From NCBI RefSeq assembly GCF_003993795.1, contig NZ_RWKV01000008.1:434001-498000 (forward strand): DNA of 64,000 nucleotides, written 5' to 3'. The notes beneath the pieces are model-generated. The model saw only the letters and a list, made by a program, of their open reading frames with translations, was not told the origin of the DNA and did not search any database. Of the stretch, positions 18,051-27,416 are shown in pieces. Both the position numbers and the translations under genes were made by a program. Numbering within the stretch: position 1 is the stretch's first letter; the number at the start of each line of letters is the position of its first letter. The stretch comes from Aquabacter cavernae (lineage in GTDB: Bacteria; Pseudomonadota; Alphaproteobacteria; Rhizobiales; Xanthobacteraceae).

Positions 18051-19880
18051 TCACGCGCTCAATAAAGCAGGGGCGTTCTTGCCCTCCCGGCCTTCCATCT
18101 CGTGGGCGAACTGCATCTGGTAGAAGCTGTAATAGCGGCCCTTCGCGGCCATCAGCTCCTCGTGGCGGCCCACTTCCACCACCTTGCCGCCGTCCACAAC
18201 GCAGATCTTGTCCGCGCGCACCACGGTCTGGAGGCGATGGGCGATGACGATGGTGGTACGGCGGCTCTGGAGGGTTGTGAGGGCCTTCTGCACCTCCGCC
18301 TCCGATTCGCTGTCCAGTGCCGCCGTGGCCTCGTCCAGGAGGAGGATGGGGGCATCCTTGAGGAAGGCGCGGCTGATGGCGATTCGCTGGCGCTGGCCGC
18401 CGGACAGCTGCACGCCGTGCTCGCCCACCTGGGTGTCGTAGCCGTGCTCGAAGCCCGAGATGAAGTCATGGGCGTGGGCGGCCTTGGCGGCGGCGATGAT
18501 CTCGTCCTCGCTCGCGCCGGGGCGGCCGAGGGCAATGTTCTCGCGCACCGTGCCGGAGAACAGGAACACGTCCTGGCTCACGAGTGCCGAAGCGGCGCGC
18601 ACGGAGTGCAGCCCATGGGCCATCACGTCGTTCCCGTCGATTCGGATGGTGCCGGCGCTTGGCGTGTAGAAGCGCTCGATAAGATTGACGATGGTGGTCT
18701 TGCCGCCGCCGGAAGCGCCCACCAGGGCCGTGGTCTGGCCGGGCTCGGCCACGAGATTCACACCGCGCAGCACCGGCTCGCCCTCGCGATAGCCGAACAC
18801 CACCTCGTCGAACTCGATCCGCGCGCGGTCCACGGGCAGCTTGGGCAGGTTGTCGTCGCCCATTTCAGGGGCGTCGCCGTCCAGCAGCTCGAAGAGCATG
18901 CCGGCGCCGATCACCATGGGCGTGAGGTCCACATGGAACCGGGCGAGGCGCTTGGCGGGCTCATAGGCCAGCAGCAGCGCCGTCAGCACCGAGAAGAACT
19001 CGCCGGGGGTACGGTCCAGCACCACCACGTTATAGCCCGCATAGAGGATGACGCCGGCGATGGCGAAGCCGCCCAGCGTCTCCATGAGGGGGCTGGACTT
19101 GGCCTGGGTGCTGGTGAGGTTGTTGGCCGCCCGCTCCACCTCGTCCACATAGGTGTGGACCCGCTCGCGAACCACCGGCTCCAGCGTATAGGCCTTCACG
19201 GTGCGCACGCCCTGGATGAACTCCATGGCGATGGAATTCAGCTTCACCGCGCTGCCGAACTCGCGCTTGAAGATGAGCTTCGCCTTCTTGATGAGCTTGC
19301 GGGTGCCGACGACGGCCACCGGCATGACCACTGCCGAAATGATGGCGAGGAACGGATCCTGGATCACCGCCACCGTTGCCAGTGCCAGCAGGGACAGCAC
19401 ATCGCGGCCCATGGAGGTGATGACGAGGTTCAGCGCGTCACGCGCCGAATTGGCGCCCGATGAAAAGCGCATGGTGATGTTGGCGGTGTGGTTGTTCGCG
19501 TAATAACGAACGTCCTTGCCGAGCAGCCGGTCGAAGATGCGCTTCTGGTTGTCGGCCACAATGCGGTTGCCCACCCGCGCCATGGTCACCGTCTGGGCGT
19601 AAGCGGAGAAGCCCTTCACGATGGACAGGCCCATCATGGTGAGCGCCACGGCCCAGATGGCGGCGGTGGTGGGGGTGACGAAGATCGAGTCGATCGCATC
19701 CTTCATGAGATAGGCCATGCCGCCGGTGGCGGCGGCCATCAGGCCCATGAAGGAGAAGGCGATTGCATAGCCCTTCCAGTGCCGCATCCCGTCCGAGACG
19801 AACAGGCGGTAGATCACGCTCAGGCTTTCATCCCTGAGGATGGCGGCGCGAACACGCTCCAAGAAGGCAGCGATCATCAA
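18051..19880 (-). CDS. ABC exporter, lipid A / MsbA-like
   Basis: Half-size ABC exporter (membrane domain fused to ATPase), 609 residues. The membrane domain (about 38-320) contains six predicted helices, the first at YAIAFSFMGLMAAATGGMAYL. The nucleotide-binding domain has Walker A GASGGGKTT (about 388-396), signature LSGGQRQRIAISRA (about 490), Walker B ILLLDEATAALD and the H-loop IVIAHRLQT. It fits the MsbA group that flips lipid A-core across the inner membrane, but multidrug or glycolipid exporters look alike. Start MMIAAFLER offers two consecutive ATGs. It stands alone between two tRNA genes on the same strand. Confidence 0.88.
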   Translation of the reverse strand: MMIAAFLERVRAAILRDESLSVIYRLFVSDGMRHWKGYAIAFSFMGLMAAATGGMAYLMKDAIDSIFVTPTTAAIWAVALTMMGLSIVKGFSAYAQTVTMARVGNRIVADNQKRIFDRLLGKDVRYYANNHTANITMRFSSGANSARDALNLVITSMGRDVLSLLALATVAVIQDPFLAIISAVVMPVAVVGTRKLIKKAKLIFKREFGSAVKLNSIAMEFIQGVRTVKAYTLEPVVRERVHTYVDEVERAANNLTSTQAKSSPLMETLGGFAIAGVILYAGYNVVVLDRTPGEFFSVLTALLLAYEPAKRLARFHVDLTPMVIGAGMLFELLDGDAPEMGDDNLPKLPVDRARIEFDEVVFGYREGEPVLRGVNLVAEPGQTTALVGASGGGKTTIVNLIERFYTPSAGTIRIDGNDVMAHGLHSVRAASALVSQDVFLFSGTVRENIALGRPGASEDEIIAAAKAAHAHDFISGFEHGYDTQVGEHGVQLSGGQRQRIAISRAFLKDAPILLLDEATAALDSESEAEVQKALTTLQSRRTTIVIAHRLQTVVRADKICVVDGGKVVEVGRHEELMAAKGRYYSFYQMQFAHEMEGREGKNAPALLSA

Positions 19881-19997
19881 GGTCTCCGGTTTGAGCCGTG
19901 CAGCGCCGTCACGGCGCGAGTGTTCTTCGTCGCGACGAGAAGGGGCGCGGAAGAACGGAGCGGCAAAGCAATCATCGGCTCAGGCTTTCGCCGCTGT

Positions 19998-20071
19998 TGG
20001 AGGCCACGCCCGGAATCGAACCGGGGTGCACGGATTTGCAGTCCGCTGCGTAACCACTCCGCCACGTGGCC
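19998..20071 (-). tRNA. tRNA-Cys (anticodon GCA)
   Basis: On the minus strand 74 bases form a cloverleaf: acceptor ggccacg/cgtggcc, anticodon loop ctgcaaa with GCA, T-loop ttcgatt, discriminator T and encoded CCA. It lies 117 bp upstream of the MsbA-like gene on the same strand. Confidence 0.95.
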
Positions 20072-20298
20072 TCATTCGCCGGGTTGTTAAAGCAGGACGG
20101 GCAGTTCTGCAAGTGACCGCCCCGGCACGGGGGCGGCGCGGCGGCCGTCAGGTGGCTGAAATGGGGCTCACGCAAGGTCATCCCGGGGCTGTCCCGGATG
20201 GGTCAATTATTGCGCGGACTATCGACTTGAGGATGACGCACGCGGCAGCTAGGCAGGCGCATCGCTCCGTGCGGGGGCGATGATTCAGGAGTAGTCCG

Positions 20299-20928
20299 AT
20301 GAAAATGCGCACCCTCATTGCCGCCGGCGTCGTGGCGCTCGCGCCGACCTTCGCTCTCGCCGCAGATCCGATCCTGGCGGTCGGCTTCGTGGTGAAGGAA
20401 GAGATCAAGGCGAAGGTCTCTGCCGTGGACGAGAAGTCGCGCACCTTCACCCTGGTGGGCCCGGCCGGGAATTGGATGGTCATCAAGGCCACCCCGGAGA
20501 TGCAGAATTTCCCGCAGATCAAGGTGGGCGACACCATCGTGGCGGCCATGGAGCAGGCCACCGAGATCAGCGTCGTGCATGCCAATGACGGCACGCCGCT
20601 CCCGGTAGACATCCAGACCCTCGACACCGCGCCGAAGGGCGCCAAGCCCGGCGTGATCGTGACCGACCGCCGCGAGATCGCGGCCACCATCACCAAGATC
20701 GCCGCCGACACCCGCACCATCACCCTGCAGGGCCCACTGGGCAATTCCGCGGACGTGAAGGTGCCGGGCGCTCCGGACGCCGACAAGGACGGCTTCAAGA
20801 AGCTGGGCGTGGGCGACCACGTGATCTTCCGTCAGGTGACCGTGGTCGGCATCGGCGATGCCGGCGCCGCTGCTCCCGCTGCTGCTCCCGCTGCTGCGCC
20901 CGCGGCTCCCGCGGCTCCCGCCAAGTGA
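20299..20928 (+). CDS. Conserved secreted protein of unknown function with Ala-Pro tail
   Basis: 209 residues. A signal peptide is obvious (MKMRTLIAAGVVALAPTFALA, cleavage before ADP). The mature part appears to hold two similar beta-rich units, one built around IKAKVSAVDEKSRTFTLVGPAGNW (about 38-60) and one around ATITKIAADTRTITLQGPLGNS (about 134-156), each followed by a VGD turn; this looks like an internal duplication of an OB- or SH3-like barrel. The last 22 residues are Ala-Pro repeats encoded by near-identical triplet blocks. A good ribosome-binding site (aggag) precedes ATG 20299. Function unknown; periplasmic location inferred. Confidence 0.75.
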   Translation: MKMRTLIAAGVVALAPTFALAADPILAVGFVVKEEIKAKVSAVDEKSRTFTLVGPAGNWMVIKATPEMQNFPQIKVGDTIVAAMEQATEISVVHANDGTPLPVDIQTLDTAPKGAKPGVIVTDRREIAATITKIAADTRTITLQGPLGNSADVKVPGAPDADKDGFKKLGVGDHVIFRQVTVVGIGDAGAAAPAAAPAAAPAAPAAPAK

Positions 20929-20963
20929 TCCGGTCTAAACTGATCCGGTCCACGTGACCTCGG

Positions 20964-20991
20964 GGCGGGGGCGGCAGAGGCTGCCCCCGCC
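20964..20991 (+). terminator. Terminator after the secreted Ala-Pro-tailed protein
   Basis: A 9-bp GC stem (20964-20972 with 20983-20991), extendable inward by an imperfect ggcag/ctgcc pairing, followed by ttgcttcc. It lies 35 bases after the stop. Confidence 0.6.
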
Positions 20992-21119
20992 TTGCTTCCG
21001 GCGGATGGCGAATGGGTGCGCTGCGGGGGAATGACCCGGCGGGCCGCTTGCAAATGGTCCGGCGGTGTGGCTCTTGACCCTGGAATGGCTCAAATGCGGA
21101 CAAGCCGAAGGGGTTTGCC

Positions 21120-21791
21120 ATGATCGATTTCGCCGAGTTGCGTCGTGGAATGGTGGATGGTCAGGTCCGCACGAACGATGTGACCGATCCGGGTATCGTC
21201 GATGCGATGCTGGAGATCCCGCGCGAGCGATTCGTCCCTGAGGCCCTCAAGGCACTGGCCTATATCGATGACGACCTGATCGTCCGGCAGGCGGGCCCCG
21301 GCGGCCCGGCCCGCTACCTCCTGGAGCCCATGTTCCTCGCCAAGCTGCTCCAGCTTGCGGACGTGCAGGCCACGGACCTCGTGCTCACCATCGGCGCGGG
21401 CACCGGCTATGCCGCCGCCCTGCTGGCGCGGCTCAGCAGCCAAGTGGTCTCGGTCGAAGACGATTCGGAACTGGTGGCGGCTGCGAATTCGGCCCTCGCG
21501 GATGTGGATGTGGGCAATGTGGCCACCTTCCAGGGCCCGCTCACGGCGGGCTGGGCGTCCGAGGCGCCCTATGACGTCATTTTCCTGAACGGCTCGATCG
21601 AAGTGATTCCCGATGCGCTCATCGCGCAGCTGAAGGATGGCGGCCGGCTGGTTGCGGTAAAGGGTCGTGGCGGGGCCGGGCGGGCCAGCACGTTCACCAA
21701 GGTGGGCAGCGCCCTTTCGGAATATCCCACCTTCAACGCCTCCGTCCCGCTGCTGCCGGGCTTCGAGGCCCCGCCGCGCTTCACCTTCTGA
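21120..21791 (+). CDS. Protein-L-isoaspartate O-methyltransferase-like protein
   Basis: 223-residue SAM-dependent methyltransferase fold related to Pcm, which starts repair of isoaspartyl residues. The N-terminal MVDGQVRTNDVTDPGIVDAMLEIPRERFVPEAL and motif I LVLTIGAGTGYAAALLARL are family features. However, the canonical substrate loop GQTISQP is replaced by AGPGGPARYLLEP, a feature of the alphaproteobacterial branch encoded next to tolC. Actual isoaspartyl activity is therefore doubtful. No signal peptide. It precedes tolC by 165 bp on the same strand, an arrangement often conserved in Hyphomicrobiales (from memory). Confidence 0.85.
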   Translation: MIDFAELRRGMVDGQVRTNDVTDPGIVDAMLEIPRERFVPEALKALAYIDDDLIVRQAGPGGPARYLLEPMFLAKLLQLADVQATDLVLTIGAGTGYAAALLARLSSQVVSVEDDSELVAAANSALADVDVGNVATFQGPLTAGWASEAPYDVIFLNGSIEVIPDALIAQLKDGGRLVAVKGRGGAGRASTFTKVGSALSEYPTFNASVPLLPGFEAPPRFTF

Positions 21792-21956
21792 GGCGGTTAG
21801 GGCAGGGGCTGTGGCCCATCTGCCGCGGTTAACATAAAAGCTACTTTTGGTTCGGCCGCTCGGTTCCCTCGGCTGAAACCTATGGATATGGTCCGAACGC
21901 ACATGCTGAGCTGGGCGGATCAGCATGTTTCGTTTGCGTGGGTCGGGGAGAGGTTC

Positions 21957-23351
21957 ATGTCCCTTTCGGCGCGGTTTAGCCTGCGCGTTAATGTGTTCGG
22001 TTCGCTGGCAGCGGCTTCAATGCTCATGCTGCCGGTGGGAGCGAACGCACAGTCGCTCGATGCTGCCCTTGCGGCGGCCTATATCAACAATCCGTCTCTC
22101 AATTCGCAGCGGGCGGGAACCCGTGCGGTGGACGAGAACGTGTCCCAGGCGCTGTCCGGGTATCGGCCGAACGTGTCGGCGGGTGCCAGCGTCGGGTCGC
22201 AATATTCGCGCTACACGGCCGGCGGTCAGACCACGGACGGGACCATCGCGCCCCGCTCCTATAATCTCACCGTCACCCAGACCATCTTCAACGGCTTCCT
22301 CACCGCCAACACGACGCGGAAAGCCGAATCGCAGGTGAAGGGCTCGCGCGAGACCCTGCGCAACACCGAGCAGACCGTTCTGCTGAATGGCGTCACGGCC
22401 TATATGAACGTGATCCAGGGCGTCGCGTTGCTGGAACTGCAGAATCAAAATCTCGCTTCGCTCCAGCAGGAACTGCGCGCCACCCGCGATCGGTTCAATG
22501 TGGGTGAAGTAACCCGTACCGACGTGGCACAGGCCGAGGCGCGCGTCGCCGAGGCGCAGTATGAGGTGGCCCAGGCGGTCGCCAACCTGTCGTCCTACCG
22601 GGCAGTGTATCGTCAGGTGATCGGGCAGGAGCCGGGCAAGCTGATCGCTCCCGGCGCCGGCATCGAGCGGCGCATCCCGGTCAATCTCGACGGGGTGATC
22701 CGCACGGGTCTGCAGCATCATCCTGCCGTTCAGGCGTCGCAGTATGCGGTGGACGCGGCCAACTTCCAGGTGCGCATGGCCGAGAGCAATCTCGCCCCCG
22801 TCGTGAGCGCCACGGGACAGGCCCAGTTGAACCATGACCAGTCCGGGACTGTGGATTCCCAGTCCGGCGCGAGCGTCATGCTCAACCTGACGGTGCCGAT
22901 CTATCAGGGCGGCTCGGAATACTCAGCCATCCGGCAGGCCAAGGAATATCTGACACAGGCCCGCATCGAGGTGGATGTCAACCGCGACCAGGTGCGCACC
23001 CTGGCTGTGCAATATTGGGGTTCGCTCGTCGCCGCCAAGGCGCAGATCGAATCCGCGCAGTCACAGGTGGCGGCGAACACGCTGGCGCTCGAAGGCGTGC
23101 GTGAGGAATGGCGGGTCGGTCAGCGCACCACCACGGACGTGCTGAACGCGCAGACGGACCTGACCAACTCCAAGTCCGCCCTCGTGGTCGCTCAGCGCGA
23201 CCGCGTGGTGGCCGCCTACTCGCTGATCTCCACCATCGGCCAGATGGACGCCGTCTCGCTGAGCCTCAAGGTGCCGGTCTACGACCCGAAGGTGCACTAC
23301 AATCAGGTCCGCGACAGTTGGGCCGGGGTGCGCACGCCGGACGGAAAGTAG
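21957..23351 (+). CDS. tolC: TolC family outer membrane channel
   Basis: Trimeric outer membrane channel that serves type I secretion and RND efflux. From ATG 21957, preceded by ggggagagg, the protein has 464 residues with a signal peptide (VFGSLAAASMLMLPVGANA, cleavage near 33). Two OEP repeats follow, beginning SLDAALAAAYINNPSLNSQRA and IPVNLDGVIRTGLQHHPAVQASQYAVDAA; each gives the long coiled-coil hairpins of the periplasmic tunnel, e.g. VTRTDVAQAEARVAEAQY and TTDVLNAQTDLTNSKSALV. The frame extends upstream to 21882 without a plausible signal. It could be the outer-membrane partner for type I secretion of proteins such as the giant gene at 44317; this is inference. Confidence 0.95.
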   Translation: MSLSARFSLRVNVFGSLAAASMLMLPVGANAQSLDAALAAAYINNPSLNSQRAGTRAVDENVSQALSGYRPNVSAGASVGSQYSRYTAGGQTTDGTIAPRSYNLTVTQTIFNGFLTANTTRKAESQVKGSRETLRNTEQTVLLNGVTAYMNVIQGVALLELQNQNLASLQQELRATRDRFNVGEVTRTDVAQAEARVAEAQYEVAQAVANLSSYRAVYRQVIGQEPGKLIAPGAGIERRIPVNLDGVIRTGLQHHPAVQASQYAVDAANFQVRMAESNLAPVVSATGQAQLNHDQSGTVDSQSGASVMLNLTVPIYQGGSEYSAIRQAKEYLTQARIEVDVNRDQVRTLAVQYWGSLVAAKAQIESAQSQVAANTLALEGVREEWRVGQRTTTDVLNAQTDLTNSKSALVVAQRDRVVAAYSLISTIGQMDAVSLSLKVPVYDPKVHYNQVRDSWAGVRTPDGK

Positions 23352-23359
23352 GGGACGCG

Positions 23360-23389
23360 GCCCGGGCGGTGCCTATCGCCTGCCCGGGC
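23360..23389 (+). terminator. Putative terminator after tolC
   Basis: An 8-bp perfect stem gcccgggc (23360-23367 with 23382-23389; it is self-complementary) with 14-nt loop, followed by ttgaatgtc. It starts nine bases after the tolC stop. Confidence 0.5.
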
Positions 23390-23487
23390 TTGAATGTCAT
23401 ACTTCAATCATAGGTGTGATTCTGGCGTCCCTGCTCAATGGCGGCTTGCCGCGCGGATGGAAGGGCGTCTTCGGCCGGGGTCGGGAC

Positions 23488-24255
23488 ATGTCCGCAAGTG
23501 CGAAGCCTTCCGAGCCGTCCATGGACGACATTCTCGCGTCCATCCGACGGATCATTGCGGATGACGAGCCAGCGCCCCCTCGGCGCCCCGTAGCACCGTC
23601 CAAGACGCAGGCGGCCGAGCCGCCGCGTCGCGCAGCGCCGGTGAACGGCCCCGCGCCGCGCGCCAATCCTGAATGGACTGCACGTTCGCCCGAGCCCCGC
23701 TCCGGCGAAGCGCGGCCTGTGGAGTCTCGCATCCCCGCGCGCCCGGTTCCCGCCGCCTTCGGCGACCAGACGCCTGCGCCCGATGCGCTGTCGCCGCTGC
23801 CTGCGGCGCCGGCTTATGCGCCCGCTTATCCCGCAATTCCGGAGGACGTGCCCATGGCCGATCATCCGTATCCGACTGCCGACCAGATGCCGATGGGCTA
23901 TGACCATGAGCTGACCGGCTATGATCACGCCCCGCCTGCCTATCGGCCCGTGCCTGAGCTCGCGCCGCGCCCGGCGCCGCGCAGCTTCGAGCCCGTCCGC
24001 AGCGCGGAGCCCTACCGGGCGCCCGAGCCGGCCCGCCGCAAGGAACTGCTCTCCCCGGACGTGGACGCAGCCGTGGCGGCAGCCTTCGGCACGCTGGGCG
24101 ACCTCGTGGTACCGGCCCATGAGCGGACCATTGAGGATCTGGTGAAGGAGATCCTTCGCCCCATGCTCAAGACCTGGCTCGACGACAACCTGCCCCGGAT
24201 CGTGGACGATCTGGTCCGCCAGGAAATCGAGCGGATCTCCCGTTCCGGCCGCTGA
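23488..24255 (+). CDS. PopZ-like / DUF2497 polar organising protein
   Basis: 255-residue acidic, proline-rich protein matching the PopZ layout. A short N-terminal helix (SMDDILASIRRIIADDE) corresponds to the region recruiting client proteins in Caulobacter PopZ. A disordered middle (about 35-180) rich in P, A, Y and R follows, then a helical C-terminal oligomerisation region (VDAAVAAAFGTLGDL ... TIEDLVKEILRPMLKTWLDDNLPRIVDDLVRQEI). PopZ forms polymeric condensates at cell poles that anchor the chromosome origin. ATG 23488 starts MSASAKPSEP; the frame extends back to 23416 but those 24 residues lack family features. It sits between tolC and valS, as in many Hyphomicrobiales. Confidence 0.88.
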   Translation: MSASAKPSEPSMDDILASIRRIIADDEPAPPRRPVAPSKTQAAEPPRRAAPVNGPAPRANPEWTARSPEPRSGEARPVESRIPARPVPAAFGDQTPAPDALSPLPAAPAYAPAYPAIPEDVPMADHPYPTADQMPMGYDHELTGYDHAPPAYRPVPELAPRPAPRSFEPVRSAEPYRAPEPARRKELLSPDVDAAVAAAFGTLGDLVVPAHERTIEDLVKEILRPMLKTWLDDNLPRIVDDLVRQEIERISRSGR

Positions 24256-24632
24256 GGCGGGCCGACATTCAAACGCGCTCACGCTTGCCGTTTATCCGGC
24301 CGGTTGGCCGGGAACGGTCGGCTCGCCGATTCTGAGCGGTGCACTCTCTGTCTCTTTCATGTGATCCGTCGCCCGCATCTGCCTCGGCCCCAGGGCGCGC
24401 GGCGCACAGGCCGGTGCCAGCCGCCATATCCGCGTCTTCATTTGCGTCCCTGTGTGTCCCGCTGTCCCGGCCTTCCGGCTTGGGACATGCCGCTCCGGCG
24501 CGGCGCATTCCGCCCTGCGCAGCCTTTCGGGGATCGGATCCGCTCTCTGCCGGTTGACGACCTGCGGACCGAGCGGCTTTAACGCGGCTCACGTTTTCAT
24601 CCGGCGGCCCCCGCCCGCCACGGAGCACTGAC
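24256..24632. other. Intergenic region between popZ-like and valS
   Basis: About 377 bp without a convincing gene. Short frames here have no ribosome-binding site or recognisable protein. A 6-bp hairpin (24296-24301 with 24306-24311, loop ggtt) lies 40 bases after the popZ-like stop and may be a weak terminator. The rest should hold the valS promoter and leader; no T-box-like structure was recognised. Confidence 0.45.
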
Positions 24633-27416
24633 ATGCTGGACAAGGTGTTTGAACCCGCAGCCGTCGAGGCGCGCATCTCCGCCGCCTGGGAAGAGGCGGG
24701 CGCCTTCCGGTGCGGTCGGCCCGAGCGCGCGGATGCGCCCGGCTTCTCCATCGTCATTCCCCCGCCCAACGTCACCGGCTCGCTCCATATGGGGCACGCG
24801 CTGAACAACACGCTCCAGGACGTGCTGGCGCGGTTCGAGCGCATGCGCGGCAAGGACGTGCTCTGGCAGCCGGGCATGGACCATGCGGGCATCGCCACCC
24901 AGATGGTGGTGGAGCGCCAGCTTGCGGAGCGCCAGCAGCCGGGCCGCCGCGAGATGGGCCGCGACGCCTTCGTGGAGCGGGTCTGGGCCTGGAAGGAAGA
25001 ATCGGGCGGCACCATCGTCGAGCAGTTGAAGCGCCTCGGTGCTTCCTGCGACTGGTCGCGCGAGCGCTTCACCATGGATGAGGGCCTCTCGCGGGCGGTC
25101 CTGAAGGTGTTCGTCCAGCTCTATCGCGACGGGCTGATCTACAAAGACAAGCGTCTCGTGAACTGGGACCCCAAGCTCCTCACCGCCATTTCGGACCTGG
25201 AGGTCCAGCCGGTGGAGGTGAAGGGCAATCTCTGGCACCTGCGCTATCCCATCGAGGACGAGCCGGACCGCTTCATCGTGGTGGCCACGACGCGCCCGGA
25301 AACCATGCTGGGCGACACCGCGGTCGCCGTTCATCCTGATGACGAGCGCTACAAGGACCTGATCGGCCGCTTCGTCGTGCTGCCTCTGCTGGGGCGGCGC
25401 ATTCCCATCGTAGCGGATGAATATTCCGATCCCGAGAAGGGCTCGGGCGCGGTGAAGATCACGCCGGCGCACGACTTCAACGATTTCGAGGTGGGCCGCC
25501 GCCATCGCCTGCCCATGATCAATGTGCTGGACGCGGAAGGCCGCATCGATCCGGCCGGCATCCGCGACGATTTCCAGTCGCGCCGCGATGCCTATGTGGA
25601 CGATCCCGATTTCGGCGGCGTGCTGAGCCTCCTCGCCGGCACGGAGCGGTTTGCCGCCCGCAAGCAGATCGTCGAGCTGCTCACCAATCTGGAGCTGCTG
25701 GAGAAGATCGAGCCCCACACCCACATGGTGCCCCATGGCGACCGCTCCAACGTGGTCATCGAGCCCTGGCTCACGGACCAGTGGTATGTGGACGCCAAGA
25801 CCCTGGCCCAGCCCGCGCTCGCCGCGGTGCGCGAGGGGCGTACCGATTTCGTGCCCAAGAACTGGGAGAAGACCTATTTCGAGTGGCTGGAGAACATCCA
25901 GCCCTGGTGCGTCTCGCGCCAGCTCTGGTGGGGCCACCAGATCCCCGCCTGGTACGACCCCTTCGGCAATGTCTTCGTGGCGAACGACGAGGACGAGGCG
26001 TTCGAGCAGGCGCTCGCCCATAATGTGGGGAACGAGACCCTCTCCACCGCCGACGCGCAGGAGCTGATCGACGACGCGGACAAGCGCGCAGCCTTCCTCA
26101 CCCGCGACGAGGACGTGCTGGACACCTGGTTCTCCTCCGCTCTGTGGCCCTTCTCCACCCTGGGCTGGCCGGACGAGACGCCGGAACTGGCCAAATTCTA
26201 CCCCACCTCGGTGCTGGTGACGGGCTTCGACATCATCTTCTTCTGGGTCGCCCGGATGATGATGTTCTCCCTGCACTTCATGCCCGACGTGCCGTTCAAG
26301 GACGTCTATATCCACGCGCTCGTCCGGGACGAGAAGGGCGCGAAGATGTCCAAGTCCAAGGGCAACGTCATCAATCCCCTGGACCTCATCGACCAGTATG
26401 GCGCGGACGCGCTGCGCTTCACGCTCGCCGCCATGGCCGCGCAGGGGCGCGACATCAAGCTCGCCACCTCGCGTGTGGAAGGCTACCGCAATTTCGCGAC
26501 CAAGCTCTGGAACGCGGTGCGCTTCGCCGAAATGAACGGCTGCGTGCGGGCGGAAGGATTCGACCCGGCGAAGGTGGACGGCACGCTCGCCCGCTGGATC
26601 ATCGGCGAGGCCGCCCGCGCCACCGACGAGGTCACCGCAGCCATCGAGGCCTATCGCTTCAACGATGCGGCCGGGGCGGTCTATCGCTTCCTGTGGAACG
26701 TGGTGTGCGACTGGCACCTGGAACTGGCCAAGCCTGTCCTCTCCGGCGCCGATGGCCCGGCCAAGGACGAGATCCGCGCCACCACCGCCTTCGTGCTCGA
26801 CGTGGCGCTGAAGCTGTTGCACCCCTTCATGCCCTTCCTCACCGAGGAATTGTGGGCCCGCACGGGCGAGCAGGGCCCGGCCCGCACGGGCATGCTGGTC
26901 CTGTCCTCCTGGCCGGACCTGTCGGGCCTGGAAGCGCCGGATGCCGAGGCCGAGGTGGGCTGGGTGGTGGATCTCGTCACCGAGATCCGCTCGGTGCGCG
27001 CGGAGATGAACGTCCCCGCCGGGGCGCAGGTCCCGCTGGTGCTGGTGGATGCGTCCGCCGAGACCCGCGCCCGCGCGGCGGCGTGGGAGGATGCCTTGCG
27101 CCGTCTCGCGCGCCTGTCCGAGATTTCCGTGGCGCCTGTGGCGCCCGCCGAATCCGTGCAGATGGTGGTGCGCGGCGAGGTGGCGGCCCTGCCGCTGGCC
27201 GGCGTCGTGGATCTCGGCGCGGAATTGGTTCGCCTGGGCAAGGAAGAAGCCAAGCTCGGCCAGGAGGTGGCGCGCATCGACGCCAAGCTCGGCAATGAGA
27301 GCTTCGTTGCCCGCGCCCCCGAAGAGGTGGTGGAAGCCGAGCGCGAGAAGCGCGAGGAATATCTCGCCCGCGCCGAGAAGGTGCGCACCGCCATCCGGCA
27401 ATTGTCCGGCGGCTGA
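24633..27416 (+). CDS. valS: Valyl-tRNA synthetase
   Basis: Class I synthetase of 927 residues that charges tRNA-Val. The catalytic core begins PPPNVTGSLHMGHALNNT with the HIGH-type motif H52-M-G-H55; the KMSKS motif is K571-S575 (KMSKSKGN). The CP1 editing domain lies about 190-350 with the TTRPETMLGDTAVAVHP segment. The anticodon-binding domain covers about 640-790 and the C-terminal coiled coil (about 865-927: LGKEEAKLGQEVARIDAKL...) is typical of ValRS. It ends exactly where the convergent chrA-like gene ends, with no gap. Certain. Confidence 0.98.
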   Translation: MLDKVFEPAAVEARISAAWEEAGAFRCGRPERADAPGFSIVIPPPNVTGSLHMGHALNNTLQDVLARFERMRGKDVLWQPGMDHAGIATQMVVERQLAERQQPGRREMGRDAFVERVWAWKEESGGTIVEQLKRLGASCDWSRERFTMDEGLSRAVLKVFVQLYRDGLIYKDKRLVNWDPKLLTAISDLEVQPVEVKGNLWHLRYPIEDEPDRFIVVATTRPETMLGDTAVAVHPDDERYKDLIGRFVVLPLLGRRIPIVADEYSDPEKGSGAVKITPAHDFNDFEVGRRHRLPMINVLDAEGRIDPAGIRDDFQSRRDAYVDDPDFGGVLSLLAGTERFAARKQIVELLTNLELLEKIEPHTHMVPHGDRSNVVIEPWLTDQWYVDAKTLAQPALAAVREGRTDFVPKNWEKTYFEWLENIQPWCVSRQLWWGHQIPAWYDPFGNVFVANDEDEAFEQALAHNVGNETLSTADAQELIDDADKRAAFLTRDEDVLDTWFSSALWPFSTLGWPDETPELAKFYPTSVLVTGFDIIFFWVARMMMFSLHFMPDVPFKDVYIHALVRDEKGAKMSKSKGNVINPLDLIDQYGADALRFTLAAMAAQGRDIKLATSRVEGYRNFATKLWNAVRFAEMNGCVRAEGFDPAKVDGTLARWIIGEAARATDEVTAAIEAYRFNDAAGAVYRFLWNVVCDWHLELAKPVLSGADGPAKDEIRATTAFVLDVALKLLHPFMPFLTEELWARTGEQGPARTGMLVLSSWPDLSGLEAPDAEAEVGWVVDLVTEIRSVRAEMNVPAGAQVPLVLVDASAETRARAAAWEDALRRLARLSEISVAPVAPAESVQMVVRGEVAALPLAGVVDLGAELVRLGKEEAKLGQEVARIDAKLGNESFVARAPEEVVEAEREKREEYLARAEKVRTAIRQLSGG

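Noticed and set aside
17891-20071. tRNA genes as borders of an integrated element
   Set aside because: Only an MsbA-like gene lies between them; no integrase, no tRNA 3' end duplication and no shift in composition.
24304-24582. 92-codon frame between popZ-like and valS
   Set aside because: Cys/Pro/Arg-rich translation, no ribosome-binding site, no family; probably chance.
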